Of a stretch of 64,000 nucleotides of DNA, positions 44,700-53,173 are shown piece after piece. The stretch's first letter is position 1. Every line of letters starts with the position of its first letter. The position numbers were made by a program, and so were the translations under genes. The notes beneath the pieces are model-generated. The model was not told the DNA's origin. It ran no database searches and saw nothing but the letters and a program-made list of their open reading frames with translations. This DNA comes from VBDM01 sp049802235 (lineage in GTDB: Bacteria > Pseudomonadota > Gammaproteobacteria > Burkholderiales > SG8-39), in contig JBARMB010000050.1 in NCBI GenBank assembly GCA_049802235.1, positions 62,001 to 126,000 of the forward strand, written 5' to 3'.

Positions 44700-45770
44700 A
44701 TGCACAAGACTTACAAGATTTTGATCATGGGTGCGTCCTACGGTTCGCTATTGGCAGCCAAACTGCTGTTCGCACGCCATGCGCTGAAACTGGTATGCCT
44801 GCCCGCCGAGGCCGAGTTGATCAACAAGGAAGGCATCCGGGTACGCCTGCCGATAAAAGGCAGGGACGGACTGGTCGAGATCGATTCGCGCAAGCTGCCG
44901 GGGAAACTGTCCGCCGACGGTCCGCAGGCGGTGAATCCGGCTGACTATGATCTGGTCGCGTTGGCCATGCAGGAGCCGCAGTATCGTTCGCCCGGCGTGC
45001 GCGAGCTGCTGGATGCGGTGGCCAAAGCCAAAGTTCCCTGCATGTCGATCATGAACATGCCGCCGCTGCCCTATCTGGCGCGCATTCCGGGCATCTCGGT
45101 CGCCGCATGCAGAGGCTGCTACACGGACCCCACCGTCTGGGACAGCTTCGACCCCAAGCTGATGACGCTGTGCAGTCCGGACCCGCAGGCTTTTCGCCCG
45201 CCGGAAGAAAAGGTGAATGTGCTGCAAGTGAGGCTGCCGACCAACTTCAAGGCGGCGCGGTTTGAGTCGGACGCTCACACCGCCATACTTCGCCAGCTGG
45301 AGGCGGAGATTGAAGCGGTCCGGTTTGACACCGGCGACGGCAAGATCGAATTGCCCGTCAAGCTCAAGGTGCACGACTCCGTCTTTGTGCCGCTGGCGAA
45401 GTGGCCGATGCTGGTGGCCGGCAATTATCGCTGCGTGCAAAAAGATACCGTGCGACCCATCAAGGAAGCCGTGCATAGCGACATCGAAGCCACGCGGTCG
45501 GTCTACAACTGGGTCGCCAAGGTGTGCATGTCTCTGGGTGCGTCCGAGAAGGATCTGGTGCCGTTTGAAAAATACGCCAACGCGGCACTGTCGCTTGGGA
45601 GCCCCTCCTCCGCAGCGCGAGCATTGGCTGCCGGCGCGCCCAATATTGAAAGGGTGGACCGTCTGGTGAAGACCATAGCCGCGCAGAAGGGCATGCAGTC
45701 CAAGGTGGTCGATGAGATCGTCGCTTTGGTCGATGGCTGGCTGGAGCGCAACCGGAAGAAGGCGGCCTGA
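44700..45770 (+). CDS. Ketopantoate reductase (PanE/ApbA)-like dehydrogenase
   Basis: This 356-residue protein has an N-terminal NAD(P)-binding ILIMGASYGSLLAAKLL followed by residues typical of the PanE/ApbA family, and a long helical C-terminal domain. The glycine motif is GxSxGS rather than the standard GxGAIG, and the protein is about 50 residues longer than PanE, so it is probably a 2-oxoacid reductase paralogue of unknown substrate. I chose the ATG at 44700 because GAGGAGG lies four bases upstream. Confidence 0.65.
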   Translation: MHKTYKILIMGASYGSLLAAKLLFARHALKLVCLPAEAELINKEGIRVRLPIKGRDGLVEIDSRKLPGKLSADGPQAVNPADYDLVALAMQEPQYRSPGVRELLDAVAKAKVPCMSIMNMPPLPYLARIPGISVAACRGCYTDPTVWDSFDPKLMTLCSPDPQAFRPPEEKVNVLQVRLPTNFKAARFESDAHTAILRQLEAEIEAVRFDTGDGKIELPVKLKVHDSVFVPLAKWPMLVAGNYRCVQKDTVRPIKEAVHSDIEATRSVYNWVAKVCMSLGASEKDLVPFEKYANAALSLGSPSSAARALAAGAPNIERVDRLVKTIAAQKGMQSKVVDEIVALVDGWLERNRKKAA

Positions 45771-45799
45771 TCTTCGAAAGCGGTGACGAGTAAAAAGCC

Positions 45800-46135
45800 T
45801 CAGCAGCAGTCGCACTCGAACCCATCGGGGACGGCAAGCGCATCCTTCAGCCAGGCGAAGGGAAGATCGTCGATGACCACCTTCTCCACCGGCTTGAACA
45901 GCTTGAAGTGGTGTCGCTTCCCGTCCGCCGTCCAGAACGCGACCACGGTCTCCAGGGGCGGACAGCCGGGGAGCGTGCAGGCGAGCTCCGCTACGAGGAT
46001 CGCCGCCTCTTGGGGAAGTTTGAAGCGCTCGCGCGTCCACGCCTTCACCCGGTCCAGGGCCTGGAGGCGTTCGGGACTCTTCCTGGAAGATCCAAGCATC
46101 ATCGGTATGAGCCTAGCAGAAGCAGCGGCCGCCAT
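45800..46135 (-). CDS. Conserved hypothetical protein with C-terminal ECDCC
   Basis: This protein of about 111 residues is compact: VKAWTRERFKLPQEAAILVAELACTLPGCPPLETVVAFW, then KRHHFKLFKPV and DDLPFAWLKDAL, ending GFECDCC. The five Cys plus two adjacent His residues suggest metal or cluster binding. I do not recognise a functional family. The ATG at 46135 has GAGGGG five bases upstream; a shorter start at 46102 is possible. It lies convergent with the PanE-like gene. Confidence 0.65.
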   Translation of the reverse strand: MAAAASARLIPMMLGSSRKSPERLQALDRVKAWTRERFKLPQEAAILVAELACTLPGCPPLETVVAFWTADGKRHHFKLFKPVEKVVIDDLPFAWLKDALAVPDGFECDCC

Positions 46136-46290
46136 CGCCGCCCCTCTCACGCGGCGCAGTGCTTCGCCGCGGCGCCGCGGCTCGGGTCGCAGTGTGCGCG
46201 CGGATTGTAAGGCGGGCGCAATGCATGAGAAACTGCGCGCTCCGGAGTGCATGGATACGAAGTGACCGCAATCATTGGAGGAATGTAACA

Positions 46291-47397
46291 GTGGAAAAGG
46301 TGCTGGCGGCAGTGAGAACAGGCCCGAGCAGGACCGAGATCCGGGAATTTCCCATGCCGGATATTCCCGAGGACAGCGCCTTGATGAAGATGGAGGTCGC
46401 CGGGATCTGCGGAACCGATGTCAAGTTGTACAAGACGCCGCCGTCCAACGCCCCGGTGATCATGGGCCACGAGAACATCGGCACCATCGCCAAGGCGGGC
46501 CGCGAGTTCACCCGACGCAAGGGCTTCAAGGAGGGGGACCTGGTATTCGTCGAGCACTACGTCATGTGCGGCAAATGCGAGTGGTGCCATCTGGGTCAGT
46601 ACCGTCACTGTGAAAACACCGACTGGCGCCATAATCCCGACGCCATCCGCTATGGCTACACATCGGCCGCGAAAGCTCCCCATCTGTGGGGCGGCTTCGC
46701 CCAATACGCGTACCTTCCGTGGAACGCCGTCGTGCACCACGTACCGAAGGGCGTTTCGCCGGAATTGGCGGGACTGGTCACCCCCATGGCCAACGGCATC
46801 GAATGGTCCCTGTTCGACGGTGGCGTCGGCTACAACTCCACCGTGCTCATTCAAGGCCCGGGCCAGCAAGGGCTGTCCCAGACTGTGATCTGCAAGCAGG
46901 CGGGCGCCTCTCTCATCATCGTCACGGGCACGTCGAAGGACGGCGCGCGGATGGAGGTCGCCAAAGCCCTGGGCGCCGACTACGTGATCGACGTGCAAAA
47001 GGAAGATCCGCTTGCTCGCATCATGGAGATCACTGCTGGCCGCGGCGTGGACGTCGTGCTCGACTGCACCGCAGGCGCCGGGACCCTTCCGGTGCTGCTC
47101 GGCGTGGAAGCGCTCAAGCGCAAGGGCGGGACGATGGTAATCCAGGGCGAAATGACGGAATTTCCGAATTTCCCGCTCGCCAGGGTCACGGTCAAGTTCA
47201 TCACCATCAAGAGCGCACGCGGTCACAGCTACAAGGCCTGCGAGCTCGCCCTGCAGCAGCTTGCCTCAAAGCGCTTTCCGCTGGAGAAGGTCACGACCCA
47301 CACTTTTGGACTGAAAGACGTGGACCTTGCCATCCGGTCGGTCGGCGGCCACGGCGTGCCGGACGTGATCCACGCTTCCCTCATGCCCTGGAAGTAA
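46291..47397 (+). CDS. Zinc-binding alcohol dehydrogenase family protein
   Basis: This 368-residue medium-chain dehydrogenase has the catalytic-zinc Cys in VAGICGTDVKLYK and His in MGHENIGT, and the structural-zinc Cys cluster CGKCEWCHLGQYRHC. The cofactor domain has LIQGPGQQGLSQTVICKQAG. The start is a GTG at 46291 with GGAGGA eight bases upstream; the nearest ATG (46283) is immediately followed by a stop. It would oxidise an alcohol or polyol, substrate unknown. Confidence 0.85.
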   Translation: MEKVLAAVRTGPSRTEIREFPMPDIPEDSALMKMEVAGICGTDVKLYKTPPSNAPVIMGHENIGTIAKAGREFTRRKGFKEGDLVFVEHYVMCGKCEWCHLGQYRHCENTDWRHNPDAIRYGYTSAAKAPHLWGGFAQYAYLPWNAVVHHVPKGVSPELAGLVTPMANGIEWSLFDGGVGYNSTVLIQGPGQQGLSQTVICKQAGASLIIVTGTSKDGARMEVAKALGADYVIDVQKEDPLARIMEITAGRGVDVVLDCTAGAGTLPVLLGVEALKRKGGTMVIQGEMTEFPNFPLARVTVKFITIKSARGHSYKACELALQQLASKRFPLEKVTTHTFGLKDVDLAIRSVGGHGVPDVIHASLMPWK

Positions 47398-47554
47398 ATC
47401 GCCGCCGGGGAAGTAGTCGTTCCGGACGTCGATCAGCAACAGCGCCGCACCGTTGATGCGTGAACTCCTCGAAAAAACATCCGGCGCAGCCGATCAGTCG
47501 CCGCTTGCGGCGGGCGGCTGCATCGGCTTGTCATGTATGGGAGTGGAGCGCGCC

Positions 47555-48439
47555 TTATAGACCCAGCGCGCCTAGGTCGAGATGCCCGTTCTCCAGCGGC
47601 GGACACCAGAAATAGCCTCCGGATACGGGACGAGTGAATTTGAACAGGGCGTCCGATACGCCGTCTTCGGCGCCGGCCATCCTGCGCAGCTGGGCTTCGA
47701 AGGCATCGAACGACTTTCCGAACGCCACGAAGACCAACCCCGCCTGGTGCTCGTCTGCCCAGGGCATCGACCGCCTGAGGATGAACGCCGCCGGGTCGAA
47801 GCTCTCCTGGGCCGTCCTTTTGACATGCGCCGAAAGCGGCGCGTCGGCGAGTTCCTTGTTGTCGCTCTTGCGGCGGCCGATGGCATTGTCCTGTTCCGCC
47901 GCCGTCATCGACTCGAACTTGTCGAAGTCGTGGACCCACTGCTGAACCGCGACGAAACTCGCGCCGTCGAGCCCGCGACCGCGCCCGCTGACTACCGCCG
48001 CATCGACCGCGGCCGCGTCCTTTGGATTCTCGGTCCCGTCCTCATAGCCCGTCAGATCGAGTCCCGGTCCGTAGCGGAAAGCGTCGATCGCCTGGCTCAA
48101 CCGGAACGCGGGAGAGACGGCCCGCTCCATCGACCTTGAGCGATGCACGAGTTCGCCGCGATCGCCTCCCCGCAACCAGCACCACAACGCGGTGGGCGTC
48201 GAAGGCACGGCAAAACCTGCGCCGGCATAGCGCGGGAACGTGCCGAGCCCGTCGATTTTGCGGCCCAGCGCAAGCACCAGCGACTCCCCCAAACCGACGA
48301 CCGTCCTGTCGCCGTCGGCGGAATCGCGCAGGGCACGCAATGAAGCGCGGGGATCGGCCTCGGCGCCGATGACAAAAAACAGATTCCTCGCATGCGCGGG
48401 AACGGGGGCCAATATCCCCGGTTGAACTTCAGCCGTCAT
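47555..48439 (-). CDS. DyP-type peroxidase
   Basis: This 294-residue haem peroxidase has the family motif GxxDG (GYEDGTENP) with the catalytic Asp, the proximal haem-ligand His in LSAHVKRT, and SMPWADEHQAGLVFVAFGKS. It lacks a Tat signal, so it is cytoplasmic or encapsulin cargo; the C-terminal GHLDLGALGL resembles an encapsulin-targeting tail, but no encapsulin gene is in the window. DyP enzymes oxidise dyes and lignin-type phenolics, which suits the ferulate genes at the left edge. Confidence 0.9.
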   Translation of the reverse strand: MTAEVQPGILAPVPAHARNLFFVIGAEADPRASLRALRDSADGDRTVVGLGESLVLALGRKIDGLGTFPRYAGAGFAVPSTPTALWCWLRGGDRGELVHRSRSMERAVSPAFRLSQAIDAFRYGPGLDLTGYEDGTENPKDAAAVDAAVVSGRGRGLDGASFVAVQQWVHDFDKFESMTAAEQDNAIGRRKSDNKELADAPLSAHVKRTAQESFDPAAFILRRSMPWADEHQAGLVFVAFGKSFDAFEAQLRRMAGAEDGVSDALFKFTRPVSGGYFWCPPLENGHLDLGALGL

Positions 48440-48528
48440 ATGCTTTTCGTCCGCACTCTACCCATGACGCGGATAGAAGAGTCCTGGCCGTTTCATTCAA
48501 GCCTCCGGCACGGATCCGGGGCGGGAAT

Positions 48529-49113
48529 TCAACGGCTGCCCTCGCGACCGGCGCCGCCGCGCCCGAAGCCCGGCAGCATGCGCTGCATGACATCGTCCTT
48601 CCTGACCAGAAGGTGGTACAGGGCGCCGACGAAGTGCACGACGACCAGGATCGCCAGCGCCCAGGCAAGAACACCGTGGCCTGATTCGAGCTGATCGTGA
48701 AGGGCCCGGTCCCGGCTCCCGACGATGCCCGGCACATGCACGAGACCGAACAACGTCGCGTCCATGGGACGGCTGAAGGTGCCGGCAAGCGCCCAGCCGC
48801 TCAGCGACGCCGCGAGGATCAGGACGTAAAGTCCCCAGTGACTGAGATGCGCGGCAACCCGTTCCCAGGCCGGCGCGGTGCGCGGCAACTCGGGCACCGC
48901 GTTCGTCCAGCGCCAGAGGAGCCTGAGAATCACGAGTGCGAGCAGGGCGTAGCCGACGGACGCATGCCACAGGTAATGCTCGAACCGCACTTCGCGCGGC
49001 GCGAAATCGGCCATCCACTCGCCGTGAGCCAGGAGGACAAGAACGAGGGCCGCGCCGATCCAGTGAAACGCCTGTGACGCCCAACCCCAGGCTGCCTTCG
49101 TGTTTCCGATCAT
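48529..49113 (-). CDS. Cytochrome b561-family membrane protein
   Basis: This 194-residue protein has four membrane helices (WIGAALVLVLLAHGE, HASVGYALLALVILRLLWRW, HWGLYVLILAASLSGWAL and LAWALAILVVVHFVGALYHLL) and haem-ligand His residues in FHWIG, LWHASVGY, SHWGLY and VVHFVGALYHLL. It would shuttle electrons in the inner membrane. It starts seven bases after the stop of the next gene upstream and is followed by the peroxidase gene. Confidence 0.88.
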   Translation of the reverse strand: MIGNTKAAWGWASQAFHWIGAALVLVLLAHGEWMADFAPREVRFEHYLWHASVGYALLALVILRLLWRWTNAVPELPRTAPAWERVAAHLSHWGLYVLILAASLSGWALAGTFSRPMDATLFGLVHVPGIVGSRDRALHDQLESGHGVLAWALAILVVVHFVGALYHLLVRKDDVMQRMLPGFGRGGAGREGSR

Positions 49114-49120
49114 GTGAATG

Positions 49121-49471
49121 TTACCTCTCAGCCTGCTTCAAGCGAGATCTGATTGCCTGCCCGGCTTCATCGTCGATGCATGCCGAGGACCTGATGAACT
49201 CGTCGACCAATTCAATCCCGTCTCTACGCGTCAGGCTCTCCCTGGAAAGTGCGTCCATTCGATCCAGCTCCCGGGAAATTTGCTCCCGCTGGTCGAGAAG
49301 ATGATTGAACTGCTGGTCGCAGCCGGGAATCGGTCGCGGATATTTTCCGATCTCCTCGAAGATCCGATCTCTTCTTTTTTCGAGTTGCCCCCTGACTTCC
49401 TTCCACATCGACTTGAGCAACGCCGATTCCGTTTGCCCGCCGATTGCGTGCCGTGATTTCACCGATGGCAT
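49121..49471 (-). CDS. Hypothetical protein (helical, coiled-coil-like)
   Basis: This 116-residue protein is highly charged and helical, with a likely coiled coil in LEKRRDRIFEEI and LDQREQISRELDRMDALSRESLTRR. No family is recognised. It is placed just before the cytochrome b561 gene on the same strand with a seven-base gap, so they are likely co-transcribed. Confidence 0.55.
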   Translation of the reverse strand: MPSVKSRHAIGGQTESALLKSMWKEVRGQLEKRRDRIFEEIGKYPRPIPGCDQQFNHLLDQREQISRELDRMDALSRESLTRRDGIELVDEFIRSSACIDDEAGQAIRSRLKQAER

Positions 49472-49631
49472 GGCGTGTTCTCCTTCGTCGCGGGCCCGAC
49501 CTCCGGCTCGCGCCCCTCCCGCAGCAGCACAAGGAAACCGCCCGACACCCGGAATGAGTGGCCGCCTGGAAACGGCAACACCGCAGCCGGCTCGAGCGAC
49601 GCGTCAGTGGCCGGGCTCACGGCAACCGGTC

Positions 49632-49988
49632 TCAAGATACCCACACCATCGCGAGTGCCGCCGCACCGGGAAGCGCCTGAATCCAAAGTATCCTGCGATT
49701 CGCCGTCAACCCGCCGAACACTCCGGCGACGATGACGCAAGCGAGAAAGAAGACCTTGATCGAGAACCCGCTCGCACCGAGACTGAGGCCCCAGACAAGC
49801 CCCGCGACGAGAAAGCCGTTGTACAAACCCTGGTTCGCGGCGAGAGTCTTCGAGGCCTTTGCGAACTCGGGCGCAAGACCGAACGCGCGCAAACCCGGGG
49901 GTCTGTCCCAGAAAAACATCTCCAGCACCAGAAAGTACAGGTGCAACAGCGCCACCAATGCGATCGCGATATTTGCAGCTGTTGTCAT
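49632..49988 (-). CDS. DUF1304 family membrane protein
   Basis: This 118-residue protein has four membrane helices (IAIALVALLHLYFLVLEMFFW, LYNGFLVAGLVWGLSL, VFFLACVIVAGVFGGL and ALPGAAALAMVWVS) with the family motif LEMFFWDRPPGLRAFGL and NQGLYNGFLA-like. I chose the ATG at 49988 because GGAAGGA precedes it. Function unknown. About 160 bp separate it from the downstream hypothetical gene; a GC-rich frame in that gap is weakly coding-like but unsupported. Confidence 0.85.
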   Translation of the reverse strand: MTTAANIAIALVALLHLYFLVLEMFFWDRPPGLRAFGLAPEFAKASKTLAANQGLYNGFLVAGLVWGLSLGASGFSIKVFFLACVIVAGVFGGLTANRRILWIQALPGAAALAMVWVS

Positions 49989-50043
49989 GGCGCCGTCCTT
50001 CCGAGCACTGACCTTCGGCTGATACACGACCATCCACAGGGAA

Positions 50044-51036
50044 TCAGATCTTAAAGGCTTCCAGCGTTTCCGGCGCGAACAGCTCCTCCACCTTCAACCT
50101 GCGCTTCGACAGCCCCTGCTCGTGGTGATAGCGCAGGAACGTCTCGAGCACGTGGAGGTTCGGCTGGCAACCGTAGGCCCACCAGTCATCGCCCAGTTCG
50201 CGCCGCGCTTCTTCGACGTGCGCGACCTGCCACGGCAGCATGGTGGTCAACGCCGCGGTGGTGGTCAGGTTTTCGTAGACCATTCGCTGCGCTCGCGCGA
50301 ATGCCTTGTAGAGCGACTGCGCGATCCAGGGGTTCGCCTTGTAGAGCTCGCGGCGGATCACCACCGTGTGCATGATGGGAAATATCTTCGTCTTGCGGAA
50401 ATACGCCTTCTCCACTTCGACGTAATTCTCGAATAGCCGCCGCACCGTTCCGGGCCGGGTCGCGAACGTCGAGGGCATGCGCGCGGTGTGCATGGCCTCG
50501 AGCTCGCCGTCGGCGATCATCTGCGAGAGTGTCTGCGTGGGGCCGATGGACCTGAGCCTGAATTTCGCCGGCAGATCGAGCTTCAGCTTCTCCTCGCGGC
50601 CGGGCTCTTCCTCGCCGCCGGTCCAGTACTCGACGCCCGCCGGATCCACGCCGTACTCGTCCTGCAGGATGCCGCGGATCCACACCGGCGCGGTCATCTG
50701 GTACTCCGGCGTGCCGATGCGCTTTCCCGCGAGGTCCTTCGGCTCGCGGATGCCGGACTTCGCCGAGACGAAGATGCACGAATGCCGGAAGAAGCGCGAC
50801 GGGAACACCGGAATGGCGATGAAGGGCTGGATTTCTCGGGTGAGCGACACGCAGTACGAGGACAGCGACATCTCGGCGACGTCGAACTCGCGCTGGCGCA
50901 GCATGCGGAAGAACGTCTCCTCGACCTCGAGCTTGAGGTAATTGAGGTCGATGCCCTCGGGCTGCACGCGGCCGTCGGCCAGCGCCTGGGTGCGGTCGTA
51001 GTCCCAGCAGGCAAGAGTGAGGCGGAGTCTGGACAT
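50044..51036 (-). CDS. 4,5-dihydroxyphthalate decarboxylase-like protein (paralogue C)
   Basis: This 330-residue protein begins MSRLRLTLACWDYDRTQAL without a signal peptide and is clearly related to paralogue B at 34.4 kb (IPVFPSRFFRHSCIFVSAKSG, DLAGKRIGTPEY, EPGREEKLKLDLP). The C-terminal DPxPYG motif of the other two copies is replaced here by WWAYGCQPNLHVLE, so substrate may differ. I chose the ATG at 51036; the upstream in-frame extension runs through a REP-like repeat. A Bug receptor gene lies just upstream. Confidence 0.76.
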   Translation of the reverse strand: MSRLRLTLACWDYDRTQALADGRVQPEGIDLNYLKLEVEETFFRMLRQREFDVAEMSLSSYCVSLTREIQPFIAIPVFPSRFFRHSCIFVSAKSGIREPKDLAGKRIGTPEYQMTAPVWIRGILQDEYGVDPAGVEYWTGGEEEPGREEKLKLDLPAKFRLRSIGPTQTLSQMIADGELEAMHTARMPSTFATRPGTVRRLFENYVEVEKAYFRKTKIFPIMHTVVIRRELYKANPWIAQSLYKAFARAQRMVYENLTTTAALTTMLPWQVAHVEEARRELGDDWWAYGCQPNLHVLETFLRYHHEQGLSKRRLKVEELFAPETLEAFKI

Positions 51037-51068
51037 TTCGTTCTTCTCGCGTTTCCTTGTCTGGCTCC

Positions 51069-51088
51069 CTCTCCCGCCGGCGGGAGAG
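51069..51088. repeat. Perfect 20-bp palindrome CTCTCCCG-CCGG-CGGGAGAG
   Basis: This lies between paralogue C and the Bug receptor gene, followed by GGTCCGGGTGAGGGTCGGG, a common form of intergenic REP-type repeat in high-GC proteobacteria. It might also stabilise or terminate the upstream transcript. It has no U-run. Confidence 0.5.
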
Positions 51089-51130
51089 GTCCGGGTGAGG
51101 GTCGGGATGGGTGCCGATCGCGGCATTTCC

Positions 51131-52135
51131 TCAATCGACATGAGCGCCGGCGGCGCGCACCACCGGCCCCCAGCGCTTGAGCTCTTCCGCCAGGTAGGCG
51201 GTGAATTCCTGCGGATCGAGATCGCCCGGCTCGATGCCTTCCGGGTGCAGCCGCTCGCGAACATCGGCAAGCTGCAGTATCCGCCGCACCTCGAGGTTCA
51301 GGCTGCGCACGATATCCTGCGGCATCCCCGGCGGGCCGGAAAGCGAAAACCAGATCGACGCGACGAGCTGCGGATAGCCGAGCTCCTTGAAGGTGGGCAC
51401 GTCAGGGAAGTCGGGAACGCGGCTCTCCGAAGTGACCGCAAGCGCGCGCGCCCTGCCGGCGCGAATCTGGGCCGACGCGGTTGAAACCGTGGTCGAGGTC
51501 ACGAGCACGTGTCCGGCGATCAGGTCGGCGACGGCGAGACTCGCGCCCTTGTATGGCACGTGCTGCATGTCGATCCCGGTGAGCTGCTTGAGGTGCTCGG
51601 CGATCAGGTGGCCCTGGGTGCCGTTTCCGGGCGAGCCGTAGTTCAACTTGCCCGGATTGGCCCTGGCGTAGGCGAGGAATTCCTTGAAATCCCGGACCGG
51701 CAGGCCGGGATTGACCACCAGCACGCCGGGCGGGCCGCCGAACAAGGCAATATGGGTAAAGTCGCGCACCGGGTCGAACGGAAAGCTCTTCGACAGCGCC
51801 GGCGCAATGCAGTGCGAGGCAACGCCCGACACGAGCAGCGTGTAGCCGTCCGGCGCCGCCTTCGCCACTAGCTCGGAGCCGATCACGCCGCCCGCGCCGG
51901 GGCGGTTCTCGATGACGAAGTTCTGCTTGAAGCTCTCGGAGAGTTTCTGCGCCACCAGGCGGCCGAGCATGTCCGCGGTGCCCCCGGGAGCAAACGGCAC
52001 CACGATGCGCACCGGTTTCGAGGGCCAGGCCTGCCCTGAGTCTGCCGAACGGGTCTGCGCGACGCTCTGCGCCGCGAACGCTGCGCAGGCCAGGGCAAAG
52101 GCGCAGAGCAGTGCACGATGTCGATTGGATTTCAT
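51131..52135 (-). CDS. Bug-family tripartite tricarboxylate transporter receptor (second)
   Basis: This 334-residue periplasmic receptor has a signal peptide (RALLCAFALACAAFAAQSVA) and the Bug motifs WPSKPVRIVVPFAPGGTADMLGR, IENRPGAGGVIGSELVAKA and LNYGSPGNGTQGHL. It is an orphan receptor without TctA/B here. It is upstream of paralogue C on the same strand, hinting that its ligand may be an aromatic acid used by that enzyme. Confidence 0.93.
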   Translation of the reverse strand: MKSNRHRALLCAFALACAAFAAQSVAQTRSADSGQAWPSKPVRIVVPFAPGGTADMLGRLVAQKLSESFKQNFVIENRPGAGGVIGSELVAKAAPDGYTLLVSGVASHCIAPALSKSFPFDPVRDFTHIALFGGPPGVLVVNPGLPVRDFKEFLAYARANPGKLNYGSPGNGTQGHLIAEHLKQLTGIDMQHVPYKGASLAVADLIAGHVLVTSTTVSTASAQIRAGRARALAVTSESRVPDFPDVPTFKELGYPQLVASIWFSLSGPPGMPQDIVRSLNLEVRRILQLADVRERLHPEGIEPGDLDPQEFTAYLAEELKRWGPVVRAAGAHVD

Positions 52136-52337
52136 GTCAGTGTCCCTTGAAATTCATGCCAGCGCATTTTACCGGATAGTTCATTGTTGCAGCCATGCCT
52201 GACCGCCGCCACGTCGAGTTACAATGGCGCTCAGGCGGGACGTCGAACGCCCACCCTGACCGCGCGCGACAAAGCGGGCGCACGCGCCGCTTATCGGGCG
52301 CCCCGGCATCGGCCGAAATTGGACTGAGGAAATCCAC

Positions 52338-52907
52338 ATGGAAATGACCGGTGAACAGATCATCCCCCTGCCGCAGATGGAAGTCTGGCGCGGGCTCAAC
52401 GACCCGGAAGTGCTCAAGGCCTGCATCGCCGGTTGCGAATCCATCGAGAGAATCTCCGACACCGAGTACCGCGTCGCCATGACCGCCGCAGTCGGGCCGG
52501 TGAAGGCCAGGTTCAACGGCAAACTGTTGCTCTCCGATCTCAATCCGCCCAATTCCTACGCGCTCTCGTTCGAAGGCTCCGGCGGCGCCGCCGGTTTCGG
52601 CAAAGGCAGCGCGCGGGTTTCGCTTGCGGCCGAAGGCGCGGGCACAAAACTCAGCTATACCGCGAAAGCCAACGTCGGCGGCAAGCTCGCCCAGGTGGGA
52701 TCGCGGCTGGTCGACGGCGTCGCCAAGAAAATGGCCGACGATTTTTTCACCGCCTTCAATCGCAAACTCGCCGGCCCCGCTGCCACGGCGGCGGGCGGAG
52801 CCGCGCCTGCGCGCGCCGGGCTCCATCCGCTGTGGTGGGTGGCCGGCACGGTGCTCGCGATGCTGCTGATCCACTGGGCGCTCGGGCCGGCGAAGTACAT
52901 CTCTTAG
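52338..52907 (+). CDS. coxG: CoxG-like SRPBCC protein
   Basis: This 189-residue protein has the SRPBCC (helix-grip) domain of CoxG: MEMTGEQIIPLPQMEVWRGLNDPEVLKACIAGCE, FNGKLLLSDLNPPNSYALSF and YTAKANVGGKLAQVGSRLVDGVAKKMADDFF. A C-terminal hydrophobic helix (LWWVAGTVLAMLLIHWAL) would anchor it in the membrane. CoxG recruits molybdenum hydroxylases to the membrane. It is about 25 kb from coxD/coxE and next to iorAB, so it may serve that enzyme instead. Confidence 0.9.
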   Translation: MEMTGEQIIPLPQMEVWRGLNDPEVLKACIAGCESIERISDTEYRVAMTAAVGPVKARFNGKLLLSDLNPPNSYALSFEGSGGAAGFGKGSARVSLAAEGAGTKLSYTAKANVGGKLAQVGSRLVDGVAKKMADDFFTAFNRKLAGPAATAAGGAAPARAGLHPLWWVAGTVLAMLLIHWALGPAKYIS

Positions 52908-52935
52908 TACATCTCCTAGCCCCGCCCCCATCCTG

Positions 52936-53010
52936 CCCTTTCCCCTGAAGGGGAAGGGACGGGTCGGAAGTTCCCTCCCCATCAAGGGGAGAATCGAAGT
53001 GGGGAGGGGA
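52936..53010. repeat. GC-rich hairpin repeat downstream of coxG
   Basis: CCCTTTCCCCT (52936-52946) pairs with AGGGGAAGGG (52949-52958), followed by CTCCCCATCAAGGGGAG and GGGGAGGGG. This is the same kind of low-complexity REP-type sequence as at 17.87 kb and 51.07 kb. It may act as a 3' stabilising hairpin for coxG mRNA. Confidence 0.45.
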
Positions 53011-53122
53011 TTCCGGTCCGCTTCACCGCGAGAGCCGCCGCACACAAGTGTCCTCGAGCGCGCGATGCGCGGCCCCCGCGGGTAGTGCGGAATCATTTTC
53101 GGCCAAGCACGGTCCCGGGAAT

Positions 53123-53160
53123 AAAAAAAAGCCCGGGGGGCACGCCGCCCCCCGGGCTTT
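53123..53160 (-). terminator. Intrinsic terminator of the iorAB operon
   Basis: On the minus strand AAAGCCCGGGGGGC pairs with GCCCCCCGGGC across a short CGTG loop, followed by TTTTTTTTAT. The 12-bp GC stem and eight-base U-run make this a strong rho-independent terminator located 14 bp after the iorB stop. Confidence 0.85.
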
Positions 53161-53173
53161 CCAGGATTCCGGA

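Noticed and set aside
49472..49631. Possible small gene between the DUF1304 and coiled-coil genes
   Set aside because: One minus-strand frame looks weakly coding-like, but it has no start with a ribosome-binding site and overlaps a shadow of the DUF1304 gene.
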